A DNA stretch of 64,000 bases from Allomyces macrogynus ATCC 38327 (lineage: Eukaryota > Blastocladiomycota > Blastocladiomycetes > Blastocladiales > Blastocladiaceae), in NCBI GenBank assembly GCA_000151295.1, contig GG745330.1:776102-840101 (forward strand). Direction: 5' to 3'. Position 1 is the first letter of the stretch; each line of letters starts with the position of its first letter. Shown here in pieces: positions 12,084-23,408 of this stretch. The position numbers and the translations under genes were made by a program. The notes under the pieces are model-generated. The model was given only the letters and a program-made list of their open reading frames with translations, did not search any database and was not told the DNA's origin.

Positions 12084-15000
12084 ATGGCCATGTATAGTCT
12101 CGACTCCATGTACCCGGAAGTCTGGACCGAGCCGGAACAGGAAGCAGGACCAGACGGCGCCGCATCCTCCACCGGCAACCTGGCCGCGTCGGGTCAGTCG
12201 ATTGCAGCATCGTCGAACAACGGCAGCCAGCTCTGGTCGACAACGGATCCCGACGACCTCATCGACCCGCTCGGCCTGGTCCCGTCGATCCGGCGCCAAG
12301 TGTCAGGCGACGTGCCTCTCGAGGCGATCACGCTCACCAGCAAGGACTTCGACCCGAAGCGGTTTCTCGCCGTCGTCCACCCGACCGCTCCCTTTGACGC
12401 GCTCGATGAAGGTCTGCGGCGACTCGAGCACGCGGGCGAGCGGCAATCGGAGATCATGCATAGTTTGGTGCGCGGGCACTTTGACGATTTCATCATGGCC
12501 AAGGCGACCGTGGACGGTACGGTGGAGCTGAATCGGATCGACTTGGGAATGTCCGGTCAACTGATCCGCGTGTCGACTATTCCCCTTCTGCAGACGTCTA
12601 CCGCACCATGACCTCCAAGCACCTCGACCCAGCCACGCAATTCGGCACCGACGCACTCGGCGAAACTCTCGCAATTGCTGCCACAACCGCATCGCAAGTC
12701 TTCCAGCCGATCCTGACGCGTCGCGCGCGTGCCGACGCGATCCGGTCGACGCTGATCGTTCTCGAGCGGTACAAGTTCTTTGTGAACCTGCCCGCGACCG
12801 TGCACACGGCCATCCAGACGAACCGGCTCGATGCCGCCGTGCGCGACTACCGCAAGGGTCAGGCGCTGCTGGCGACGCTCAACACGAGCTCCACGTCGCG
12901 GCAGCTGCGGCACTTGTTTGATCGCGTGTGGGCCGAGGTGGACCGCGTCATGGCCAGCGTGCGCGACCGGCTGTTCCGGCAGCTGAACGATCATGCGGTG
13001 CCTGTTGCTGACCAGGACCTGGCCATGACACTCATGCTCGAAATGGACCCAGCGTCGGACCCAGTCTCGTATTACCTCGAGTCGCGGTGCAAGTGGATCA
13101 TTGGGCAGTTGCGGGAGAAGGTGGGGTTACATTACCGATCACTCCCAGGTGCGCTTTCTGCCTACGTTTTCGGCCGTGATCTGGCAAGTGTTTCTCGTTC
13201 GACAACTGATCATTGCAACCCACAGAGGCAGCCGCGGTCGGTGTCGTGCACGATTTCTCGGCCGCGCAAATGCGCCGAGCCGTGCAGCTTCGAAACAAGA
13301 AGGACTTCCACAGCATATTTGGTCCGTGCCTTAGTTCCCGCTCCTCAGTGCTTTCGTTTCCTGACCTTCTCGCTCGACACATTAGCGAGCGACCCGGAGG
13401 TGCAGCTGTGGCACGACACGACCGCGCTCATCCAGAGCCTCGCGCAGACGCTCACCGCGACGCTGCCCGACTTTTGGAAAATCTCGAAGGGGTACATGGA
13501 GGGCAAGTACATTCCCAAGGACAGCGGCGCCGGGGCCAAGGGCAAGGGTGGTGCGCCAAACCGCCGCGCGGGCGCCATTGGCGGTGGTGCTGGCGGCGGT
13601 GCCGGCGGAATCGACCTGTCCAAGGTCGAGCAGGGCCACACGATCGTGGCCGCGATCATCGAGTACTTTGGCACAGTCATTTCGCACGCGCTCGGCACCG
13701 CGGACCCGGCGCGAGTGTCGCCGTCACGGCCGGCAGCCGATACGGCGGGTAACGACGGCACGCCGCCGAATTTGTCGATCACGATCCCGAACGGCGGGCG
13801 CGAGTCGCCAGTCGTGCCGAACGCGTCGCCAATCGTTGGTGGGAGTGCGTCGCTGCCGCCGTTGCCACCGCTGACGTATGTGAATGCCGTCACGGTCGCA
13901 GCGTACGCGCCGCAGATTGTGGCGCACTTACACGGGTGCTGCGCACAGGTCAAGGCGCTCAAGGTGCAGCCGGCGGCGATGGAGGCCATGGTGGGAGTCG
14001 TGGAGAAAGTGCAAGGGCGGTTGCTGGAGGGGTTCCTAGGCGCGTGGACCAAGGGTACGTCGTCGATTGTTTGGCGTGAGCACCCATCATTTTGCTCTGA
14101 CCGTTTTTCCGGAATCGACCGGTAGAAACGCGACTGTTCCCGAAATGGGAGGACTGGACACTCCCACCGGACCCGACCGGCGGTGCCAACACGTCGTCGA
14201 GTGGCACCGTGTGCACGGCGTCAGTCACGCAGCTGCACCAGCACACGACGCGGTGGATGCTGCCCGCGTCGGCACGGCTCGCCGCGCGCGCACCGCCCGG
14301 TGTCTCACCGAACCCGGCCGCCGTCACGGCGCGGTGGTCGAGCATGACAGCGCTGCACTGGGCCCAGGCGTTTACGAACTGGCTCGAGGAAGCGCGCTCT
14401 GCCGTGATGACAGACGGCGCTAACGCTGAGCACCGCGCGCTCGTGACGCTGTGCAACCTCGACGCGATGCGGCGCGTTGTGGTCCCGACGGTCACGACGA
14501 GTTTGGAGACGGCGTTGGGTGGACGCACGATGGACGCGGAGCGACAGCGGGTCGATGAGCAGCTGGCGCAACTGGAGACGCAGGTCGTCGACCAGGTGGT
14601 GGCGCGCGTGAGACGCGATGTCGAGGACGCGGTGCAGCGCGGCGTTCGTGGGGACGGCGTCAGCTGGCGCGAGTGTCCGAAGCCGACGGGTATGTCCTTT
14701 GTCCACTTTCGCACTGATCTGACAGCTTGACTGATTTGCGGTGTGTTTTTAATTCACGTAGGCGTGCAACCGTGGGTCTACACGATCCTCATGGTCCTCG
14801 TCCGGCTGCAAGCCGCGGCCGCCGCGACCCACCCGCGCCTGATCTCGCGCTTGCTCCCACCGGCCATCGCCACGACCGCCAACGCGGTCCTCACAGCACT
14901 CCGTCAAGTTGAAGCATTTTCGTCGACGGGATCGCGGCAGGCCAATCTCGACGTGGCCTTTTTGCGTGCGACGTGCCCGACCGCCGAGGCGACCTGGAAC

Positions 15001-15237
15001 GTTGCACTCGATGCCATTCGCGCCGCAAGCAGCGACGCGTCCGAGATGGGGCCCGGCGCGATCCGCAACTTGCTCGAGAATGCGCTCGAGGGGACCAAGA
15101 CGCAGTTTGCGAGTCTGCAGGCGGTGGCGGCCTTACCGAATGCAGCGGCCGCAGCACCGCCGAGCCAGCTGGCGCGCGGGCTCGTGTCGCCCGTGTCGGC
15201 GGGCACGACGAGACGCGGTGGGGTCGGGCATTTCTGA
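12084..15237 (+). CDS. SEC5: Exocyst complex subunit Sec5 (EXOC2)
   Basis: Six exons (12084-12516, 12594-13148, 13226-13321, 13386-14054, 14126-14689, 14762-15237) give 930 residues. Yeast Sec5 has 971 residues and human EXOC2 has 924. The N-terminal signature FDPKRFLAVVHP, followed by a long helical pair ending KATVDDVYRTM, is characteristic of Sec5, as is YKFFVNLPATVHTAI with DYRKGQALL. The C-terminus carries LHWAQAFTNWLEEA and a helical end. Sec5 is part of the octameric tether that holds secretory vesicles at the plasma membrane before fusion, and it binds Sec3/Sec6 and Rho/Ral-type GTPases. All introns are 64-77 nt with GTNCG or GTATG donors. A glycine/alanine-rich insert lies at about residues 405-430. 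The ATG at 12084 was chosen because the Sec5-like sequence (SLDSMYPEVW) starts immediately after it. Confidence 0.92.
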
Positions 15238-15496
15238 GAAATTGGAGATCAAAATCAATCGAATGATCTGGTCACATCTGATCATGTAATGAATGGTGCG
15301 GACGGCCGTCGCCAAGCGGCTTGTTGGTGCTGTGGCGCGTGTTGAGCAGTGAGTCCCACCGCGCAAGGCGCACGAGGGCGGACCCGCAACACGCAGAAGC
15401 AAGTGGCTCCCTCCCTGCTGGGCGTCACTTCAAAACGGAGACCGCGCTCCGTCTGCTGCGCCAGCCAACGCGACCAACGTCGTCGTGCGCGACACC

Positions 15497-18400
15497 ATGC
15501 CCGCAACCCGCCGCAAGGCCAAGGCGACCACGGCCGCCGCCGCTTCCAGCAGCAACACGCCGACCGCAAGTGCCAGCTTGACAGCGCCGCGGCGCTCGGC
15601 ACGCAAGACAGCCCGCGCTGCTCCTGCTTCAACGAACAGAGATGCCCCGGTCGAGATCGACTCGGATCACGACGAGCCCGTCGAGCAGCCGAAACCCAAG
15701 CGCCGGCGGCAAAAGGATCCTGAGCAGTCTGTCGTCGCGCCGGTTTCGTCATCGATAACGCCGGTCGAGGACGACGACGACGACGAGTCTGTGCGCCGCG
15801 TGAAGCGTAGCGCTGCCCGCGCGCAGCGCGCAGCACTCGCGCCGGCCGCAGCCGAGGACGCGGCAATGAGCGAGCCCGACAAGGGAAAGGCCAAGGCTAA
15901 GCCCGCCAAGGACCTCGAGCCTATCCCCGCCGACTGGGTCCCGAACGCCATCGACGAGCCGATTCCCGACAGCGACGACGAGCTCGACCACGTCAACGTG
16001 GCGCACCTCGCGAGCGCCATGGCCGAGAGCCAGCAGTACCACGCGTCTTCGTCGTCGTCGCAGGGTGCATCGCAGCAGCAGCGTCTGACAGACGTGGATA
16101 ACGGCGCTGACGACGGCGATCATGAGGACGTGCCCGAGGAGGCCAGGTCGTGGTGGCGCTTTTACCCGGACGTGCTGGACACGTCGTTCGGGCAGATACA
16201 GAACGGCCTGAGCCCCGTCGCCGACAATGACGACGCGCTCCTGGCGGCCGCCGTCAACGACGGCATGCGCCGGGTTCGCGGGCACGAGTTCGACGAGGCG
16301 CTCCCGCGCGCGGGCGTCGGTGCGGCGGTCGCGAATGCGGACGCGGCCGAGCCGCGGCATGTGGTGCAGCGCGATGATGACGAGGAAGAAGACGACGTTG
16401 ACGCGCCCGCCCGCCCCGAGTGGCAGCGCAACGAGAACGAGCTGTTTCTGTGCCGCGAATTGGTTCGCATCACGGCGCGGCTGCCCATGCCGCCCGAGAC
16501 CATCGACATGGCCACGTTCCAGTGCATTGAGCCCGTCGTCGTCGCCTCGGTACTGCCGCGTACTTCCGTCTCGATGCAAGTGCGCCGACCCATCATCTTG
16601 CCCACTGGCCACTTTTCTTATATGTGGGGCATCGCGACCGAACATGTGACCTATGCCCACCCGAACCTCGCGGCCATGACTGACGACGAGATCTTGGCGC
16701 TGACCGTGGCTGACTTTGCCGAGATCGAGGCCAAGGATCCGTATACGGAGCAGTTCAAGCGCGTTCTCCCAAGTGAGGGACGCGAGACGTGGGAGCACGT
16801 CAACGCCGAGGGATTTGCCGTGCCCAAGACGCCAATTGAGCGGTCTTTGCATCGCTCGCTGGCGTTGAAGCTGGACCAGGACGCGGTCGCGCGGCACGAC
16901 GGCGATTGGCCTGAGGATCCAGACGCCAATTTCCGTACGTTGCTCTGCATCCTCACTTCCAAGTGGAGCGTTACGTTTTGCCCTTGATCTGACTTGACCG
17001 GTGCTTTCTTGACTAACAGACCAGAACTCATACGCGGCTGGCCGCCATCTTGACGTCAAGTCGGGCGGCTACCACCTGTCGCGCTGGACGGCCGAGCACG
17101 CGAAGTACTACCACGTTGTCCTGCGCACGATCAAGGGCCGCGAGTATGCGCCGCCCGACAATACGCCCAATGCGGAGTTCCTCGCTCACCGGGGCGGGTA
17201 CGACTACTTGTGTGACATTTACCTGCGCGTCAAGGAGACCAACGAGGCGTTCCGTGCTGGCACCGAGATTCCGCAAGTCAGCGAATTCTTCAACCGGTTG
17301 CTCTACCGGGTCGGGGATCGGTTCAACACGGTCCCGCCAGCGCTCTACGTGCCCGACACACTCGAGTGCAACCAGGGCGAGGCGCCGACACCGCCCGGTT
17401 TTCAGCTCACGCTGCGCGATTTCCAGCAGCGCACGCTCGCATGGCTGCTCTCGCTTGAACGCAGTCGCCGGTCGCGCACGATCCAGGCGCACCAGGTGAC
17501 CGAGACCGCGACCAAGGAGCAAGAGGAACAGTTCAAGGAATGCGAGCTGACGGGCCGTCCGCGGTGGCTGCAGCTTGGTCCGGGCGGCATGTTTGTGAAC
17601 CCGACCACGTTCGAGGCCGTGGCCGATCCGGCCGCGCGCGGGCGCGGGTGGGCCGCCGACACGTTGCCGATCGCGCCGCTCGAGTGCCGCGGCGCGCTCG
17701 AAGTGAGCAAGATGGGGTCTGGCAAGACCATTATGGCGCTGTCGCTCATCACGGCCAACCCGTTCAAGTCGGTGCGCGGAATTGTTTGGGACGACCCGCA
17801 GGACAAGGAACGGTACCTCGTGAGCCGCGCGACTCTGGTCGTCGTGCGCAGCGACCTCGTCTCGCAGTGGATTGCCGAGGCGCAAAAGGCGCTGCCGCCC
17901 GGTGCCAAGATCGTGCAGCTCGCCACGATCCGCGATTACCGTGACGTGTCGTGGAACGACGTGCTCCTCGCCGACGTGGTCATTGTCTCTCTCTCGTTTT
18001 TGCAAAACAAAAATTACCAAGACCGCGTGACTAAGGTCGCGAAAACGAGCGGCAGATACTGTTTGCTGCGCGACGTCTACAAGATGCACGCCGACCAGGA
18101 CATGTGGCCCGACCGGTACCGGCGCTGGAAAAGGTGGTCGCAGGAGACCTTGTCGGGCGCCGCGCACGCCGTCAACGACCGGATCGATTCGCACATTGCC
18201 GAGCTGCGCGAACGTGGGCGCGCCCGGTTCGGGCCCGAAAAGAACAAGGTGATTCTCGAGCGCGTCTACTGGCACCGGATCGTGATTGACGAGTGCCACG
18301 AGCTCTCGCACGTCATGGGCGCGCGCACGAATCACGTCAACCACAACTTGCGCGTCGCCGAGACGCTCCTGTTCGCGCTCAAGACGCGGTTCCGGCTCGG

Positions 18401-20021
18401 GCTCACGGGTACGCCGCCCATCAACCACGTTGCCAATGTCGTCGCGCTCGCCGAGGTCGTCGGCGTGCGCAACTTGCCGGGTACGGCCGCCGACGCGCAG
18501 GCGTTCTTGAATTCGCACGTGCGTCGCAACAGCCCGGAGCTCGAGGTGCCGCCCGTGCACTACCAGACCAACTGGGTGAATCTGACGCCCGCCGAGGTCG
18601 GTCTCATGGCGTCGTACCAGCAGCACTCGGTGCGATCGCGGCTCATGATGTGCAACCACCACCAGATCAACGACCTGGTCACGGCCATCACGGGCACGAC
18701 GGCCACGTCCGTCGATGAGGTGGCGGCGCGCGTGCAGACGGCACGTCAAGACAAGATGCTGTCGTTGGTTGCGCGTGGGCGTCGCACGCAAAACGAGTTG
18801 GCTCCGCTCGTCGTGCGCATGGAGGACCTGATCCAGCTCGTGCCGGCCGATCAACTCGCTGACTTGCCCGTCGCGATCGGGCTCACCATCACCAATAACG
18901 ATCGCATCGAAGTCGCAGGCCAGGACGTGCGCGAGCGGCTCGTGCGGTACGTGACCGTCCCCGACGACGGTGCCGGCAACGGCGACGATGCCATGGACGA
19001 GCCCGTCGAGCTGCCCGAGGCCGTCGACTTGTCGCGCGTCAAGAACCTGACGGCCGACGCGCGCGCCACGGCGCGCCGGATCGTTGCGCACTGTGGCGAC
19101 CTGGTCGAGATTCGGGCGCAGTTGCGGCACGTCACGGCGCAGTTCCGGTTCATGAGCACCGTGCTCGATGCGATTCGCGACGCCGAGGACCAGGCGTGCC
19201 CCGTGTGCATGGAGGATATCAACCCGGGCGACCCAATTGTGATCACGAAATGCGCGCACGTGTATTGTGATGCATGTGCGCAGATTTTGCTCGCGCAGCC
19301 GCGCCGCATGTGCGCCATGTGCCGTGGCGAGCTGGACGGACCGGGCGCGACTACGCGTATGATTATCGAGCGCAAGCGGAACCAGGAGGGCTACGGCGAC
19401 CAGGCCATGGATGGGGACGCGCCAGAGGGTGACCAAGAGGTCGAGGAAGAAGAGGAAGAAGGTGTCGACTTGGCCAAGTACGGCAGCAAGATCAAGGCGT
19501 TGGTCTACTTTGTGCGGCGCGTACTGCGCGAGGACCCGACGGCCAAGCTGATTCTGTTCTCGCAGTTCCACTTGCTCACGGCGCTCATGTCGCAGGCCTT
19601 TTCCGAGTTTGGGATTGGCAACGTCAAGCTCATGGGCGGCAATGTGATCACGAAGCGGCGCGCCGTGACGCTGTTCCGCAACGACCCGGACATGAAGATT
19701 CTGTTCCTGTCGGCCGAGGACAGCGTGTCGGGCCTGCAGCTGACTGAGGCCAACCATGTCGTGATAGTCCACCCGTTCTTGGGCGCGTCCGAGGCCATGG
19801 CACGCGCCTACGAGCTCCAAGGTATTGCGCGCGCCGTGCGTGCCGGCCAGGAACGCGAAGTCACGATCACGCGGTTTGTGACGCGCGGGACGATTGAAGA
19901 GGAGCTGACGGCGCGGCGGAGCGACGTCGTGCAGCCGGGGGCCGGGCAAGCTGACCAGGCCGAGCAGCAGCAGGACCAGCAGAAGCGGCGAGAGGAGGAT
20001 GCGGTCGCGGCCGCGTCGTGA
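15497..20021 (+). CDS. SNF2-family ATPase with RING finger between the helicase lobes
   Basis: Two exons (15497-16934, 17020-20021) give 1479 residues. The first ~300 residues are acidic and low complexity, with a basic patch PKPKRRRQK that could be a nuclear signal. Helicase motifs: I KMGSGKT at 710-716, II DECH at 903-906, III LTGTPP, and VI QGIARAVRAGQ from 1413. A C3HC4 RING (CPVCMEDI, then CAHVYCDAC, then CAMC) starts at residue 1206, between the two RecA-like lobes. This is the layout of Rad5, Rad16, HLTF and SHPRH, which remodel chromatin or ubiquitinate PCNA-type substrates. Motif I differs from the usual DEMGLGKT, and I see no HIRAN domain, so I cannot assign it to one of those orthologues. 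A DNA-dependent ATPase with E3 ligase activity in the nucleus is inferred. Confidence 0.88.
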
Positions 20022-20237
20022 TGTATAGCGATGGAATCAAATGAATTTTGGTATTTTCATCAACTTGCAGCGCGTTTCGTGGATCAGGTTTGACGTGGAC
20101 GAACAGTGGGCAGGGCCGAGGGGCGCCGCCAACACGCTTCGCGAAACGGCGCGAGACCGCACCGTCGCAGCGGCCGTGTTGCCTGCGCCGCTCTTCACGG
20201 CCACCAACAGCTTGTCCCCGCAACGCCGAGCTCGCAA
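20022..20237. other. Short intergenic region SNF2/RING - PGAP1
   Basis: These 216 bases lie between two genes in the same orientation. They are relatively AT-richer at the start (20,030-20,070). They probably contain the 3' end of the helicase transcript and the promoter of the PGAP1-like gene. No other feature is seen. Confidence 0.4.
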
Positions 20238-23014
20238 ATGACCCATGACGACGCTGCACTACGCCCTTCCATGACACCGCCAAGTGACGCCGGTCTCGGC
20301 CATGCCGTCGCCGACCATGACCATGAACCAAAACTCACGAGCGACCCACCCGAGGCCGACGACGACGAGGACCATGACCTGCAGCTGCAGCTACCCGCCG
20401 ACCTCGACGCGGCGCCGCTTCTCGCGACCCCGCCCTCCATGAGCCGCTCGTCTTCGTTCCACGACCTGGATCCGGCCTTAAGTGGTCCGCGCGCAGCGAG
20501 ACGTGCCTGGACGCGTCGTTTGCGCACTTTCGCGCTGGTCGCCGTCTTTGCGGCGTGGTTCACGCTCGTCGCGCACTGGTTCCGCGACCGCAGCGCGTGG
20601 GCCGTGCAGCGATGCACCATGTCCTACATGTGGCCTAATTATGTGGAGATTCCCAACGGAGAAATGATCAACGCCGTGGGTCCGTCGGCCAGGCTAGACT
20701 TTCCCATACCGCCCAAGTACCATCTGTTCCTCTACCGCGAGGGCACGCTCGACGGCGACGTGCTTCCGGGCGAGTCGCTTCCTGTCGTGTTTGTTCCGGG
20801 CAACGCCGGCAGCTACCAGCAAGTACGGTCGCTCGCGTCGCGCGCGGCCATGCTGTGGGCCGGTGAAGGGCCAGGCACGATCGTGAACCGGACCGACATC
20901 AAGCGGTTTGATTTCTATACCAGTCAGTACATGCTCAATTTTCTGCTTGGAGTGATACGGGAACACGGTCAGTCGCTCATGCCTCGAACCGCTGCTAGTC
21001 GATTACCACGAGGAACTCGGCGCGCTGAGCGGTGCGCTCGTCGAAGCGCAGGCCAAGTACCTGAACCTGGTGCTGTGGTACTTCTACCGCCGATACAATC
21101 TGACCTACGTGCCCGTGATTGCCCACTCGATGGGCGCTGTCGTTGCGCGACTCGCCGAGCCGATGGGGCCCATTATCACACTCGCGGCACCGCATCGTGC
21201 ACCGCCCGTTCCGCTCGATTCGTACTTCAACACGTTGTACTCGGTCCTTGACACGCTGACCTCAGACAAGAGATTCAACTCGAACGCCCCCGCTGTCATT
21301 GCCGTGACGGGCGGCGAGCTCGATACGAACGTGGCTGCCGCGTGGACCGACTTGCGCGCGCGCCCAGCGGGCGTGTCGTGGAAGTCGGTGCCGACCACGA
21401 GCATGCGCACGACGCGGACCGCGTGCGATCACCAGGCGATCCTGTGGTGTCGTGAGGTCGTAACCGCGATCGCCGAGGCGCTCTATGCAGCACAGCCGGC
21501 CATCTATTCTCGGCAGCAAGACCGCAACAAGGCCGCCGACACTCTCCACAAGCACTTGATCGACCCGGACGTGCCCAAGACGGTCGAGGTGGACGAACAC
21601 GCCCTAGTCGGATGGAGATCCCCCGGTGAGCTCTACGCAGCGCTCGGCGAGAAGCAGTGGGCCGTGAGTGTCGCTGTTCCCGACCCGTGGCTCGTGTACC
21701 GGGTGGACGCGACGCTGACGGATCCGGCGCAACGATCCTGGGACGTGTTCCAGGTCGCCGACGATGAGTACGGCCGGTGGATCGGGTCGACCGACGACGC
21801 CGAGCTTGGGCGGACGTTCACGCTCCCCCCGACCTCCTCGACCAACACCACGCTCGCCTTTGTTCCCAAACCCGGCTCGTCAACACTCTCCACCCCTCTC
21901 CACCTCTCCATCCGCATCGCCTGGCGTGCGTCCGCGTCCAGGTTCGCCGTCGACCAGGCCCCCGTCTTGCTCGGCATGACCCTCGCCTCGACGTTCCTCA
22001 TCGCATCGCTGCAACTCGCCAGCACGCACCCGCGGCAACGGCACGCGCGGTACGTTGCGCGCGACCTACTGGGGTTCCCGAATTTCGCCCTGCTCGTCGC
22101 GGCCCTCCTCGTGATCCAAGTCGTCCCGAATCGATTCTGGCGGTCCGTTGCGATCACCGCCGGCGTGCCCACAACCATCGCTGACTCGGTCTGGTGGCTC
22201 GCGCGCGCGCACGCGCGGTCGTCGCCGCTCTTGATCGCCGCATGGATCGCGGCCGCCGCGTCCGGCGTCGCCGCGACGTACCTCCTCGCAGCGGCGTGTG
22301 AAGTCCTGCTCGCGATTATCGCGACGGTCCTTGCTCGTCACGCGCCCGGATTCGCCGGTGGCGCGTGGTGATGGCGGTCTTGGCCCGTTCTGTATCCCGC
22401 TCACCCTTGCCGCCGCGTTTCGCGTCGGTCTGACCCCGGCGTTCGTCGCGGCCGCATTGATCGCCGTGTCGACGATCCTGCACGCGTCCACCGCCGCCGC
22501 GCGCAGGCGACTGCGCAGGTCCCGCATGCACAACCGTGTTCGGTGGCGCGGGGCGTCGCCCGTCCGGCCCGTGTCCTCCGGGCCCGCACGGACGCCAGCG
22601 GCCGCTGCGCTTGTCCCACACGCGGTGGTTCTGGTGCTAGCCACATGCGCGCCGGCGATTGCGGTTCTGCACGCGTGGTACCGGACGGGTAGTACGGCGG
22701 CCGCAGAGATTGTGTGGCAGCGGACGTGGACGTGGCCGAGGATGGCGGTTGCGGGTGTGTGGATCGCAGCGGCGCTCGTGTGGCCGCCGCGGTCAAGACC
22801 TGCGAGGCCGCCGGCAGAGCCTGAGGGCGCTGTTCGGTGGCCGCCGGTGAGTGCGGTGGTGGCCGTGGGGTGTGCGGTCGTCGCGGCGGTCGTGGGGGAC
22901 GTGCATTTTGTCGAGGTTGCGCAAATGGGGTACGCGGCGGTCGCGGTGGTGGTGCTCGTGGAGCAAGCGGGGAGAGCGGTCGTGGCGAAGATGCGACGGA
23001 GCGCGAATGCGTAG
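20238..23014 (+). CDS. BST1: GPI inositol-deacylase, PGAP1/Bst1-like
   Basis: Exon 1 is 20238-20922 and exon 2 starts at 20999. Joined, they give RFDFYTIDYHEELGAL, the conserved block before the lipase serine. The N-terminus is acidic and cytosolic, with one membrane segment near residue 100. VVFVPGNAGSYQQVRSLA is the family motif, and the nucleophile lies in AHSMGAVVAR (Ser about 272). The C-terminal third holds several hydrophobic segments, as in PGAP1. The enzyme removes the acyl chain from the inositol of GPI anchors in the ER, which lets GPI proteins leave. The frame changes by +1 at about 22,340-22,372. The upstream frame stops at 22,371, while hydrophobic sequence continues in the next frame to TAG at 23,014. 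No splice pair accounts for it. A one-base assembly error or a truncating mutation is possible. Confidence 0.82.
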
Positions 23015-23408
23015 GAGTAAAGAATATACCTGGCCTATCCCTAATCGCTGGTGCGTGGTGGACGACAGGCAACAAGTGAAGACAAGAACAGAGAAACGGC
23101 GGCATAGTATTGTGACAAAATGCGATAACAAACGACCAAGATCCCAAAGCGGACGCAACACGAGCAAAATTGTGGAAAGGCACCGAAAACAACGACGGCG
23201 ACGACGACACGACAGGCAAATCAAGGGTCAGGTCGACATTGCGAGAAACGGAGCAGATGGGGCGCCAGCGGGTGGGTGGCGGGGAAGGAGAGACCGATAG
23301 ACGAGGGAAGCACTACCCACACATTTCTAAAAAAGTCGAGACGGCGCCGCCTCGCTCACACACCCACGAGCCATGCAATGCACTCTAAAATCACCGGCAG
23401 CAGCAGCC
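23015..23408. other. Convergent intergenic region
   Basis: These 394 bases lie between the 3' ends of the PGAP1-like gene (plus) and the mucin-like gene (minus). The stretch is AT-richer than its surroundings (about 23,060-23,240, many AAC/GAC words). No open frame here resembles a protein, and it probably holds both 3' UTRs. Confidence 0.4.

Noticed and set aside
12084..12600. COG complex subunit 2 as identity of the gene at 12,084
   Set aside because: The N-terminal helical pair looked COG2-like at first, but FDPKRFLAVVHP, YKFFVNLP and DYRKGQALL match exocyst Sec5.
15749..17059. A 436-codon minus-strand open frame
   Set aside because: It is antisense to the first exon of the SNF2/RING gene and has no domain or plausible start.
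17028..19949. A 973-codon open frame on the minus strand
   Set aside because: It is the antisense shadow of the SNF2/RING gene. High GC keeps opposite frames open, and its translation is Arg/His/Val-rich with no domains.
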